From Polynucleobacter meluiroseus (lineage in GTDB: Bacteria; Pseudomonadota; Gammaproteobacteria; Burkholderiales; Burkholderiaceae), in assembly GCA_945867755.1 (NCBI GenBank), contig CAMBJN010000019.1, forward strand, positions 1-15,042: a stretch of 15,042 nucleotides of DNA, written 5' to 3'. Position 1 is the stretch's first letter, and every line of letters starts with the position of its first letter. Shown here one piece after another: positions 1 to 6,873 of the stretch. Made by a program: the position numbers and the translations under genes. The notes under the pieces were generated by a model that was not told the origin of the DNA, made no database searches, and saw only the letters and a program-made list of their open reading frames with translations.

Positions 1-1
1 C

Positions 2-2416
2 CCTGGCATCAGCGCCCCAGTCACCATCAAATTTGACGAGCAAGCCCTACCCCATGTTCTGGCTGCTAGCCAAGAGGATGCCTGGCACACCTTGGGCTTT
101 CTTCATGCCACCGAACGGCCTTGGCAGATGGAGTTCAACCGTCGATTGGCCTCTGGAAAACTATCTGAAATTCTTGGCAAAGACACCTTGGCCATTGATA
201 AGTTCATGCGCACCTTAGGCATCAGGCGTGCCGCTGAAAAGCAATATGAAAACTACCCAATTGAATACAAGCGTCATATTCAAGCTTATGTTGATGGTGT
301 GAACGAGGGATTAACTCGTTTAGGTTGGGCACTTCCACCTGAATTCATGATCCTAGGGGTTAAACCTGGCAGTTGGGGCCCTGCTGATTCTGTTGCTTGG
401 TCTTTGATGATGGCGTTGGACCTAGGCGGCAATTGGCACAAAGAGTTTTTGCGCTTAGAGATGTCAGCCACCTTGAGCACCGAACAGATTTGGCAAGTGT
501 TACCACCCTACCCAGGAGAAACACCTGCGAGCTCGGTTGATTTTGCCAAGATGTATCGTGAATTAGGTTTATTTAAAGCAAAGGCGGGTCCAACCACAAA
601 GTCATCTGCTGCAAATACTGAGTTTGAACAAGCTCAACAGCAAAAAGAATTTTTAAAGTTTCTTCCTGGTGGCTCTGAAGGTATTGGATCAAACAATTGG
701 GTGGTTGGCGGCAGCAAGACTGTCAGTGGCAAACCATTGTTAGCCAATGACCCTCATTTGAACTTAACCACGCCCGCCATTTGGTACTTTGCTCATATTC
801 AGGCACCAAAGTTGAATGTCATCGGAGCCACTTTGCCAGGCATACCTGGTGTGGTTTTGGGTCATAACACGCATGTGGCGTGGAGTTTCACCAACACCGA
901 TCCTGATGTACAAGATTTATATATAGAAGCCATAGATCTAAGCAATCCCGGTCGGTATAAAACACCTCAGGGTTATGAGAATTTTATTTTTCGAGAAGAA
1001 GCCATTGCAATCAAGGGCAAAGAACCTTTCAAATTTTTAACCCGAGAAACCAGGCATGGTCCTGTTATTTCTGATGCTTATCAACGCGCCCAAGATTTGA
1101 TCAACACAGATCGATTTGCAATTTCTCTGCGTTGGACTGCTTTAGAAGTGTCCAATCAAACTTTAAAAGCTGGCTTTCAAATGAATGAGGCGCAAAACTT
1201 GGAAGAATTCAAGAGTGCGCTCACAAATTATCATGCGCCTATGCAAAACGTGGTGATGGCTGATAAAGATGGTCAGATTGCCTATCGCGCAGCTGGAGTG
1301 GCTCCCAAAAGAACCAAAGGCAAAGGCTTGTTTGGAACGGCTCCAGGGCTTGGGTGGGATGCGCAATATGATTGGGGCCCTTACTTTGGTAAAGATGAAT
1401 TACCAAAAGAAACTAATCCATCAAGTTCATTCATCGCCACTGCTAATCAACGCGTGCACGCTGCCAATGATCCGCATCCACTGACAACAGATTGGCACAT
1501 GCCTTATCGTCAGCAACGTATTGAAGAGTTACTCAATGCCAAAGATCAACATGACATGGCCAGCATGAAAGCCATTCAAGCGGATGCTCTTTCTTTATCA
1601 GCGGTGGATTTAATTCCATTATTACAAGCAGTCAATTCAACTCATCGATACGCCAATGATGCAAAAACCATCATTGGAAATTTCGACGGCAAGATGAGTC
1701 TTGATAGTGCGGGAGCCACGATCTATAACGCATGGGCTCATCAGTTAACGCGTTTGATGTTCGCCGACAAACTAGGTAAAAGTTTTACCCTTGAGTACGG
1801 CAAACGAGATTTTCGCGCAGGCCTTCATCACATCATGAAGATGCATCAAGCAGGCAATGCTCAAGCAGTGTTTTGGTGTGACAAACCAATTACCCCAGAA
1901 GTTGAAACTTGTGAAACCCTCATGGATGAGGCCTTTACTTTGGCCTTAGAAGATCTGAATAAGCGCATGGGCGGATCACCGCAATCATGGAAATGGGGAG
2001 AGGTACACGTGGCTGTTTCAGAGCATCGTCCATTTAGCAAAGTATCTTTATTAAAAAATAAATTTGAAATCACGCGCCCCACTCCTGGTGATGCCTTCAC
2101 CTTAAATTTGGGCTTCATGGATTTAGGCAACAGCAGTAACCCATTCACCGTGAATAAAGCAGCGAGCATGCGTGCAATTTATGACTTATCCAATTTAGAT
2201 CAGTCTCAATTTATTTACCAAACGGGTCAATCAGGCTGGGTCAATAATCGTAATTACTCAAGCTATGCAAACACTTGGGCCAAACAAGAGTATTTGCCTT
2301 TGACCATGAACCCGAACAAAATTGTTCACACCTCAGTTTTAAAACCTGATTTGAGCATTGCTGCTGCAAATAAAAAACGCTTAGAAAAAGAAGCAAAAGA
2401 AATGAAAAGAAAGTGA
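2..2416 (+). CDS. Penicillin acylase (penicillin amidase) family Ntn hydrolase, 5' end cut by window
   Basis: This is a member of the S45 penicillin acylase family, whose precursors are usually exported and self-cleave into alpha and beta subunits that hydrolyse amides such as beta-lactam side chains or acyl-homoserine lactones. The reading frame is open from base 2. Its first codons (APVTIKFDE, then PHVLAASQEDAWHTLGFLHATER) match the normal start of the mature alpha chain, so the true start and any signal peptide lie upstream of the window; the TTG at 92 is not the start. The autoprocessing site is GIGSNNWVV, with the catalytic beta-chain Ser encoded at 689-691. Further family motifs are NDPHL, HNTHVAWSFTNTD with DVQDLYIE, and a C-terminal SYANTWAKQEYLPL. 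The tail is Lys/Glu rich. The histidine phosphatase gene follows after 5 nt, probably in the same transcript. The natural substrate cannot be read from sequence. Confidence 0.93.
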   Translation, partial: PGISAPVTIKFDEQALPHVLAASQEDAWHTLGFLHATERPWQMEFNRRLASGKLSEILGKDTLAIDKFMRTLGIRRAAEKQYENYPIEYKRHIQAYVDGVNEGLTRLGWALPPEFMILGVKPGSWGPADSVAWSLMMALDLGGNWHKEFLRLEMSATLSTEQIWQVLPPYPGETPASSVDFAKMYRELGLFKAKAGPTTKSSAANTEFEQAQQQKEFLKFLPGGSEGIGSNNWVVGGSKTVSGKPLLANDPHLNLTTPAIWYFAHIQAPKLNVIGATLPGIPGVVLGHNTHVAWSFTNTDPDVQDLYIEAIDLSNPGRYKTPQGYENFIFREEAIAIKGKEPFKFLTRETRHGPVISDAYQRAQDLINTDRFAISLRWTALEVSNQTLKAGFQMNEAQNLEEFKSALTNYHAPMQNVVMADKDGQIAYRAAGVAPKRTKGKGLFGTAPGLGWDAQYDWGPYFGKDELPKETNPSSSFIATANQRVHAANDPHPLTTDWHMPYRQQRIEELLNAKDQHDMASMKAIQADALSLSAVDLIPLLQAVNSTHRYANDAKTIIGNFDGKMSLDSAGATIYNAWAHQLTRLMFADKLGKSFTLEYGKRDFRAGLHHIMKMHQAGNAQAVFWCDKPITPEVETCETLMDEAFTLALEDLNKRMGGSPQSWKWGEVHVAVSEHRPFSKVSLLKNKFEITRPTPGDAFTLNLGFMDLGNSSNPFTVNKAASMRAIYDLSNLDQSQFIYQTGQSGWVNNRNYSSYANTWAKQEYLPLTMNPNKIVHTSVLKPDLSIAAANKKRLEKEAKEMKRK

Positions 2417-2421
2417 TTTCT

Positions 2422-3018
2422 ATGAAAAGTATTCCGCAATCTTGGCTAAACCCTTTGGGGCGATTGTTGATCAGTTGCTTTTTCTTGGCAGCCACTCAAT
2501 TGAGTCATGCTGGCTTAAAAGAAGACCTAGAAACCGGTTCTTATGTTTTGATGATGCGTCATGCTGATGCACCAGGCTACAGTGATCCAAATGGGTATAA
2601 CTTGACTGACTGCAGCACCCAAAGAAATTTGGGTGAGACTGGGAAGACTCAAGCCAAGATGATTGGGCAATGGCTAAAGACCCAAGGCATCGAGAGTGCA
2701 CAAGTATTCAGCAGCCCTTGGTGTCGCTGCAAAGACACGGCCACTCTTTTAAATAAAGGTGCTGTGACAGTCGAGCCGGGCCTTGGATCATTTTTTGAAA
2801 ATCGCGGTAGTCGCCAGGAACAAACTCGCTTAACTCAAATCAAGATTGCGCAGTTACTTAAAACTTCTCTACGCAAACCTGTGATCATGGTCACTCATCA
2901 AGTGAACATTCAGGCTTTTGCAGGCCAATCTGTGAGTTCTGGCGGTATGATTTTGGTAAAAGTTAATCAATCTGGTCAGTACGTGTCGCATCAGTTGATC
3001 AATCATCCTCACCCCTGA
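2422..3018 (+). CDS. Exported histidine phosphatase family protein
   Basis: A 198-residue protein of the histidine phosphatase superfamily, which uses a phosphohistidine intermediate to dephosphorylate small molecules or proteins. The N-terminus has a basic start, a hydrophobic core (LLISCFFLAATQL) and an SHA-G cleavage site near residue 30, so it is probably periplasmic. The catalytic RH pair lies in LMMRHADAP (R46, H47), a phosphate-pocket Arg in SSPWCRCKDTA (about R102), and the second catalytic His in MVTHQVN (H159). I chose ATG 2422 because it is preceded by a purine-rich AAGAAAG and gives a proper signal peptide; a GTG at 2413 would overlap the acylase stop. It lies 5 nt after the acylase gene, so the two are likely co-transcribed. 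The physiological substrate is unknown; family members of this exported type are often annotated only as histidine phosphatase. Confidence 0.88.
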   Translation: MKSIPQSWLNPLGRLLISCFFLAATQLSHAGLKEDLETGSYVLMMRHADAPGYSDPNGYNLTDCSTQRNLGETGKTQAKMIGQWLKTQGIESAQVFSSPWCRCKDTATLLNKGAVTVEPGLGSFFENRGSRQEQTRLTQIKIAQLLKTSLRKPVIMVTHQVNIQAFAGQSVSSGGMILVKVNQSGQYVSHQLINHPHP

Positions 3019-3032
3019 GGAGAGCTTCTCAG
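3015..3032. terminator. Possible hairpin between convergent gene ends
   Basis: An inverted repeat with a 7-bp stem (one G-U pair) and a GAGC loop covers the phosphatase stop codon and most of the 16-nt gap to the convergent dioxygenase gene. No run of T follows it on either strand, so an intrinsic terminator is doubtful. It may only slow RNA polymerase or protect 3' ends. Confidence 0.25.
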
Positions 3033-3034
3033 TA

Positions 3035-3796
3035 TTAAGTGCTGGGACTGTCCTGGAAGCCACCACGTCTGTAGGTGACCACCAAGGTGTCACGCCAACC
3101 TTGAACAGAGGACTTTGGATCAATGGGCTGTATGGGTGTACTTTCGTGAACCACCCGAGCGTCGTCGAGTAATAACAAGCTAAAGGGCTTTTGCAAAGTA
3201 AAGCGCTGGCCTTGTGGACCATCAGATTCAAATACCCTGGTTTCTCCGCCTTTGATGCCGTGACGCTCAAGCATCAAAACAGCCACGTATTCAACACCAT
3301 CGCGATGCGCCCCTTCAGGAGTTGGTCGTCCAATACCATCGGTGGTATCAATTCGGAATTGATGCACCTCCACAAACCAAGGTTTGGATTCATCAAGATT
3401 GTTTTGTGTTTGATCAAACTGAAGAGCCAAGTTCAATAAAAAATCTTTTAATGCTGCTGAGTTTGCGAAAGCTTCCTCACATGGCTCAAACCAACGATCA
3501 ATACCACCATGCAAAGCGTTATAAGAAACTGGCTGCCAATGCGCGCGGTGAGGAGCCAAAGTCACTGATTTATTTTTAATCACAAAACTGGCATGCCTTC
3601 TTTGGCGGTAACGACCGCCATCCTTCAAATAGGCATCCGCTGGTAAATTTTTCCAAGTGCTAGATAAACTCTGCCACTCACTCTGATTGTGTTGAGAGAG
3701 CTCAAAAAATTGCTCAGGAGATAAAGCGACATAACCATTCTCTTGAATAGTTTTTGGCGCTGAGGTCAGTGATGTTTGTGGTGGATTTAATAGCAT
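3035..3796 (-). CDS. 2OG-Fe(II) dioxygenase family protein (PF10014 type)
   Basis: A 253-residue protein resembling the 2OG-Fe_Oxy_2 family, which includes amino-acid hydroxylases such as Bacillus L-isoleucine dioxygenase and E. coli BsmA. The iron-binding facial triad is visible as HRD in EGAHRDGVEY (H164, D166) and the distal His in RVVHESTPI (H217). An Arg in GWRDTLVVTYRR, about 18-26 residues later, could bind 2-oxoglutarate. Other family-like segments are KDGGRYRQRRHASF near the N-terminus and GGETRVFESDG before the distal His. The start is uncertain: ATG 3796 is chosen, while an in-frame TTG at 3814 adds six residues, and neither has a clear Shine-Dalgarno. It is convergent with the phosphatase gene (16 nt apart) and 112 nt downstream of the hyi-like gene on the same strand. 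Substrate is unknown; a free amino acid is a reasonable guess from the family. Confidence 0.82.
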   Translation of the reverse strand: MLLNPPQTSLTSAPKTIQENGYVALSPEQFFELSQHNQSEWQSLSSTWKNLPADAYLKDGGRYRQRRHASFVIKNKSVTLAPHRAHWQPVSYNALHGGIDRWFEPCEEAFANSAALKDFLLNLALQFDQTQNNLDESKPWFVEVHQFRIDTTDGIGRPTPEGAHRDGVEYVAVLMLERHGIKGGETRVFESDGPQGQRFTLQKPFSLLLLDDARVVHESTPIQPIDPKSSVQGWRDTLVVTYRRGGFQDSPST

Positions 3797-3908
3797 GACA
3801 AAATTTGATAACAATGACTTAATAATGACTTGAACTCTATTATCCTCTCAATAGCCCTCTTGCGGGCAAAGCCCTGTTCTCATCGCACCTGCGGCTGGCG
3901 CAGACCAA
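3797..3908. other. Intergenic region with short GC-rich inverted repeats
   Basis: This gap lies between the dioxygenase and hydroxypyruvate isomerase genes, both on the minus strand. It holds interlocking repeats GCCC (3854-3857), GGGC (3864-3867) and GCCC (3871-3874), giving two mutually exclusive 4-bp hairpins, and an imperfect GC-rich dyad around 3885-3901. The left part (3797-3850) is AT-rich and could carry the dioxygenase promoter. No T-run terminator and no coding frame is apparent. Confidence 0.4.
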
Positions 3909-4676
3909 TCAGGCTTTTAAGAAATTAGCCTGGTGCAGTTCTTTGTATTCACAGCCAACCCAACCTTCGTAACCCAAATCATCAAGCAACATGAAAAAGT
4001 CAGGGTAATTGATTTCGCCGGTACCGGGCTCATGACGCCCAGGATGATCTGCAATCTGAATGTGTTCAATAAAAGGCATCAACTCTTCAATCCTCAAAAT
4101 ATCTTCACCCATGCGATGAGCATGATAGGCATCGTATTGAAGGTAAAGATTATTTGATTGAACTGCCATGATGGTTTCAAGAGCGTGCTGACTGCTAGAC
4201 AGAAAGAATCCTGGCATATCAAATGTGTTGATGGGTTCAATCAACAGTTTGATATTTGATTTTTTTAATTCTTCTGCTGCATAAGTTAAATTTTCAACAA
4301 ATATTTGTTGAGCTTGATTACGACCAATGCCTTCAGGCAAGATGCCAGCCAAGCAATTTAATTGCTTCACGCCTAAATGTTGGGCGTGATTGACGGCATC
4401 AGGAATGCCCCTTCTAAATTCTTCTACTCTGGTTGGATCGCAAGCCAAGCCTCGGTCACCCTTGGCAAAGTCACCCGCACGCAAGTTATGTAGCACCATG
4501 GGCAACTCAAGTTGAGTCATCAAATGCGTGATTTCATTTAAAGCCGCGCCTGAATTCTCTTGGTATGGGAATTGGCATTCAATGGCCTCAAAACCATCTT
4601 CTTTTGCAGCCTTGATCCGCTCCAAAAAAGGCAGGTGCGCATAGAGCAAAGAGAGGTTGGCGGCAAAACGAGGCAT
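3909..4676 (-). CDS. hyi: Hydroxypyruvate isomerase-like TIM-barrel protein
   Basis: A 255-residue xylose-isomerase-like TIM barrel (AP endonuclease 2 family) most like hydroxypyruvate isomerase, which interconverts hydroxypyruvate and tartronate semialdehyde in glyoxylate metabolism. Length matches E. coli Hyi (about 258). The metal and active-site motifs appear in order: EPINTFDMPGFFL (E147), YDAYHAHRMGED (D182, H185), IQIADHPGRHEPGTGEINY (Q207) and CEYK (E243). The N-terminal MPRFAANLSLLY is also typical. ATG 4676 is chosen because an AGG lies upstream at a suitable distance and the next in-frame start (TTG 4694) adds residues the family lacks. The gene is divergent from the MOSC gene with only 38 nt between start codons. 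No gcl or glxR is next to it, so 2-oxo-tetronate isomerase (OtnI-like) or another sugar-acid isomerase is an alternative. Confidence 0.85.
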   Translation of the reverse strand: MPRFAANLSLLYAHLPFLERIKAAKEDGFEAIECQFPYQENSGAALNEITHLMTQLELPMVLHNLRAGDFAKGDRGLACDPTRVEEFRRGIPDAVNHAQHLGVKQLNCLAGILPEGIGRNQAQQIFVENLTYAAEELKKSNIKLLIEPINTFDMPGFFLSSSQHALETIMAVQSNNLYLQYDAYHAHRMGEDILRIEELMPFIEHIQIADHPGRHEPGTGEINYPDFFMLLDDLGYEGWVGCEYKELHQANFLKA

Positions 4677-4714
4677 AAATAACCTAATTATCAATTCAGT
4701 GATTTAATTATGGC
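4677..4714. promoter_or_regulatory. 38-bp divergent intergenic region hyi / MOSC gene
   Basis: A short AT-rich spacer separates two divergent start codons. Both genes must draw promoters from here or from inside the opposing coding sequence. An AGG for the hyi-like gene is visible; no clear -35/-10 pair or operator can be assigned. Confidence 0.35.
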
Positions 4715-5323
4715 ATGCGCATCCTTTCAATTTCCACCGGCAAGATTGCACCTTTATTTGGCGTTGACCATCCTGATCATCGGGTGGTGAACTCTGGCAT
4801 TAAAAAAGACACGGTCAGCACTTTAGATAATCCGATTAGCATCAAAGTCAGAAGCGTTGGCTTAGATGGTGATGAACAAGCTGACTTCAGCGTGCATGGC
4901 GGACTTGAAAAAGCAATCTACGCATACCCAAGTGAACACTACCCCTTTTGGAATGAATTGCTCAGCAGAGAAGTCAAAAGGACGAATCCAATTAGCTTTG
5001 GTTTTGTTGGAGAAAATCTCAGTGTTGAAGGTTTCTCAGAAGACACTGTTTGGGTGGGTGATAACTGGCTGATTGGCGACGTTGAGCTAGAGGTCGTCAA
5101 ACTGAGAGAGCCTTGTTTTAAATTCAATGCGCGCATGGGCTATAAAGGCGCATCAAAAGCCATGATTCAATCAACTCGCTCAGGTTGGTATTTAAAAGTT
5201 CATAAAGGCGGCAGCATCAAGGCTGGTGACACCATCATCGCTCAAGCGGGTCGCAGAGAAATGAGCATTGAGCAACAGAATCATTTTTTATTGCGCAAAG
5301 AGTCGCAAAAGGATTTGTTTTAA
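4715..5323 (+). CDS. MOSC domain protein, YiiM-like
   Basis: A 202-residue single-domain MOSC protein of the YiiM type. MOSC domains bind the molybdenum cofactor; E. coli YiiM reduces N-hydroxylated bases such as 6-N-hydroxylaminopurine and so protects against these mutagens. Visible family features are GLDGDEQADFSVHGG (residues 49-63), KAIYAYPSEHYPFW, FVGENL (98-102) and VKLREPCFKF with the conserved Moco-ligand Cys at 134. ATG 4715 is the only usable start because an in-frame TGA stands at 4700-4702; there is no recognisable Shine-Dalgarno, so translation may begin on a short or weak leader. The stop TAA is followed directly by the ATG of the phosphatase gene, so the two are co-transcribed and probably translationally coupled. 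The C-terminus is polar and likely disordered. Activity on hydroxylamine-type substrates is inferred from family only. Confidence 0.88.
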   Translation: MRILSISTGKIAPLFGVDHPDHRVVNSGIKKDTVSTLDNPISIKVRSVGLDGDEQADFSVHGGLEKAIYAYPSEHYPFWNELLSREVKRTNPISFGFVGENLSVEGFSEDTVWVGDNWLIGDVELEVVKLREPCFKFNARMGYKGASKAMIQSTRSGWYLKVHKGGSIKAGDTIIAQAGRREMSIEQQNHFLLRKESQKDLF

Positions 5324-5806
5324 ATGAGCTCCATGAATATTCTATTTGTGTGCATGGGCAATATCTGCAGAAGCCCAACAGCCCATGGCGTTTTTCGTCA
5401 ATACATTGAAGAGTCTGGCTTATCTCACCAAGTCACCGTTGATTCTGCAGGAACGCACGCTTACCATGTTGGTGAAGCGCCAGATGCTCGTTCACAAACG
5501 CATGCTCTTAAGCGTGGCTATGATTTATCAGATTTAGCAGCCAGGCAATTAGAAGATCGAGATTTTAATCACTATGATTTGTTGCTCGTGATGGATTGGG
5601 AAAACTATGCGCTGACAGAGCAGCGTTGCCCTGAGAATAAAAAACATAAGATCCGACGTTTAACCGAGTTTTGCAAAGTGAATCAGGCCAGCGTTGTTCC
5701 TGATCCCTATTACAAAGGCAGTGAAGGCTTTGAAGAAGTGCTTGATTTGGTTGAAGACGCTTGCGATGGTCTGCTTGATCATGTGAGACAAAGACTAATA
5801 CCTTGA
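5324..5806 (+). CDS. Low-molecular-weight protein-tyrosine phosphatase
   Basis: A 160-residue cytoplasmic phosphatase of the LMW-PTP (arsenate-reductase-like) family. The P-loop CX5R(S) is present as VCMGNICRSPTA (nucleophile C10, R16), and the general acid Asp lies in PDPYY (D127), in the expected order and spacing. VDSAGTHAYHVGEAPDARS and LLLVMD are further family segments. Substrates in other bacteria include tyrosine kinases controlling polysaccharide export, but no kinase or capsule gene is nearby, so the target is open. ATG 5324 is adjacent to the MOSC stop codon, with AGGA about 11 nt upstream inside that gene. An internal ATG at 5333 would remove three residues and still leave the fold intact. 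No T-rich terminator is seen; a palindrome at 5820-5835 follows the stop. Confidence 0.93.
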   Translation: MSSMNILFVCMGNICRSPTAHGVFRQYIEESGLSHQVTVDSAGTHAYHVGEAPDARSQTHALKRGYDLSDLAARQLEDRDFNHYDLLLVMDWENYALTEQRCPENKKHKIRRLTEFCKVNQASVVPDPYYKGSEGFEEVLDLVEDACDGLLDHVRQRLIP

Positions 5807-5819
5807 CTGCGAATCGTTA

Positions 5820-5835
5820 GTAGGAAATATCCTAC
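5820..5835. promoter_or_regulatory. Perfect palindrome upstream of HTH gene (possible operator)
   Basis: GTAGGAAATATCCTAC is a perfect inverted repeat with 6-bp arms around AATA. It lies 13 nt after the phosphatase stop and 29 nt before the first ATG of the HTH_37-like gene. No T-run follows (CAAACAAATCC), so an intrinsic terminator is unlikely. Its size and position suit an autoregulatory operator for the downstream DNA-binding protein; this is inference. Confidence 0.45.
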
Positions 5836-5864
5836 AAACAAATCCATCTTTTCTGATTTTAAAA

Positions 5865-6344
5865 ATGAAGGATTTCAGGCAAGCTCTTTATTCAATTTAC
5901 TTAAGAGCTCATATGTCGATTTATCTAGAAGATCAAAATACCTCAGAATCATCCCAGTCCCATATTTTCACCCTGACCTGTCATCATGATGGGCAACACA
6001 GTGTCAAAGAAGCGGGCACCAAACCGAGTGATATACCCCAAAAGAATGTGAAGATGGTCGATATCCGCTTGATTGCACTGATCAAGAAAGAGGATGATTT
6101 CAAAGCTTTGTTATTCGAAGATCTTTACAGAAAAATCACCTTCGATCAATTAACCAATCCAGAGGTTTTGTCAGAGAAGATTCAGATCCCGCTCAAAGAT
6201 ACCCTGGCTCTATACAAGGGCGATCTTAAAAAGATCAGCGCCTTTAGATTGCTCAATGCAATTGCTCAATTTGGTTATGACATTCATGTTTGCATGAGGC
6301 CAACTGTCGGTTATGTGCCCGGAAAGGTCTGTTTGGAGCGCTAA
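5865..6344 (+). CDS. Orphan HTH_37/XRE-like putative DNA-binding protein
   Basis: A 159-residue protein (143 if the ATG at 5913 is used; that one has AAGAG a few bases upstream, while 5865 has no clear ribosome site). The C-terminal half resembles the HTH_37 group of XRE-type regulators common among HigA-like antitoxins: a DLYRKITFDQL helix, then EKIQIPLKDTLALYKGDLKKISAFRLLNAI, then FGYDIHVCMRP and a GKV ending. In that family the segment reads as helix-turn-helix, a serine or glycine before the recognition step, and a G-x-V/I-x-I strand. The usual glutamine-rich helix 2-3 is degenerate here, so DNA binding is likely but not certain. The N-terminal ~70 residues are polar and unrecognised. No RelE/HigB-like toxin lies beside it. 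It is convergent with the next gene (17 nt apart). Confidence 0.6.
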   Translation: MKDFRQALYSIYLRAHMSIYLEDQNTSESSQSHIFTLTCHHDGQHSVKEAGTKPSDIPQKNVKMVDIRLIALIKKEDDFKALLFEDLYRKITFDQLTNPEVLSEKIQIPLKDTLALYKGDLKKISAFRLLNAIAQFGYDIHVCMRPTVGYVPGKVCLER

Positions 6345-6361
6345 GAGATGGCGGTGACCAG

Positions 6362-6580
6362 TCAGCGCGACACGTTTCTGTTACGCTTGAAGAACCATTT
6401 CCTAATGTAGGTGGCAGCGCCACCTCCCATCACCATGCCAAAGATAATCGGATTGTCCATCAACAGTTGCCAAATGCCCTGCCCAGACTCAACCCCTACT
6501 TGAATTGTTTCTGTGATTTCACCCAACTCATCAGAATTAATCAATTTATCAACCAATAACTCGCACATTGCCTGGCTCAT
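6362..6580 (-). CDS. Small hypothetical protein with one likely membrane segment
   Basis: A 72-residue protein that I do not recognise. The N-terminal half is acidic and amphipathic (DKLINSDELGEITETIQ). It is followed by a hydrophobic, glycine-containing stretch IIFGMVMGGGAATYI (about residues 45-59) and a basic end KWFFKRNRNVSR. This suggests one membrane-spanning or membrane-inserted helix with the positively charged C-terminus in the cytoplasm. ATG 6580 has AAGG seven nt upstream, and that AAGG overlaps the stop codon of the preceding 55-codon gene, so the pair is almost certainly one operon with coupled translation. The frame is therefore well supported as a real gene despite its size. 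It is convergent with the HTH_37-like gene. A small membrane toxin, a stress protein or a phage remnant are all possible; none is shown. Confidence 0.65.
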   Translation of the reverse strand: MSQAMCELLVDKLINSDELGEITETIQVGVESGQGIWQLLMDNPIIFGMVMGGGAATYIRKWFFKRNRNVSR

Positions 6581-6589
6581 GACATAACC

Positions 6590-6757
6590 TTATAGTCTGC
6601 CAATGAAAATCAAGGTGGCTAATTTTGCCAAGCCGTAGCTTGCACTTTTTGCTAACTTGACACCTTTGGATACAAGATTGGGGCTTCTTCTGCTTGAGGT
6701 TTTTTTGCTTCGCCTGGGTGGTGATTTTCTAGCAATATTTCTGATGATCATTTCCAT
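6590..6757 (-). CDS. Very small basic hypothetical protein (55 aa)
   Basis: This short frame begins at ATG 6757 with a near-ideal ribosome-binding site AAGGAG (6771-6766) eight nt upstream, the best in this part of the window. It encodes 55 residues: an Arg/Lys/Ser/Pro-rich N-terminal half (RKSPPRRSKKTSSRRS, about residues 10-25) and a more hydrophobic end with LAKSASYGLAKLATLIFIGRL. There is almost no acidic residue, so the protein is strongly basic and could bind nucleic acid or membranes. The stop TAA (6592-6590) sits nine nt before the ATG of the 72-codon gene and overlaps its ribosome site, giving a tight two-gene unit. I recognise no family. The coding call rests on the ribosome site, the coupling and the absence of any competing gene on the other strand. 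Confidence 0.6.
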   Translation of the reverse strand: MEMIIRNIARKSPPRRSKKTSSRRSPNLVSKGVKLAKSASYGLAKLATLIFIGRL

Positions 6758-6765
6758 CGCGCTTT

Positions 6766-6771
6766 CTCCTT
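6766..6771 (-). promoter_or_regulatory. Strong Shine-Dalgarno AAGGAG of the 55-aa gene
   Basis: AAGGAG on the minus strand, eight nt before ATG 6757, is complementary to the 16S rRNA tail and decides this start. It is the main reason to treat the small frame as real. Confidence 0.7.
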
Positions 6772-6873
6772 AAAGAAATCATGATGAATCTAATTGATCT
6801 GAACGTGCGAGAAGTGACTCGTCAGAAACTCCTGATTTATTCAGAGAAAATTCTTACTTAAATGCAGAAGGAC

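Noticed and set aside
92..94. TTG at 92 as the start of the penicillin acylase gene
   Set aside because: The frame is open to the window edge and the upstream residues match the conserved N-terminal part of the alpha chain, so the gene begins outside the window.
1861..2169. Antisense frame of about 100 codons inside the acylase gene
   Set aside because: The acylase frame is clearly conserved; the antisense product has no recognisable motif and no ribosome site was found.
2869..3270. Minus-strand frame of 133 codons over the phosphatase/dioxygenase junction
   Set aside because: It overlaps two well supported genes and carries no recognisable domain.
6290..6559. Plus-strand frame of 89 codons across the small membrane-protein gene
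   Set aside because: It overlaps the HTH gene end and is antisense to a better supported gene with a ribosome site and coupling.
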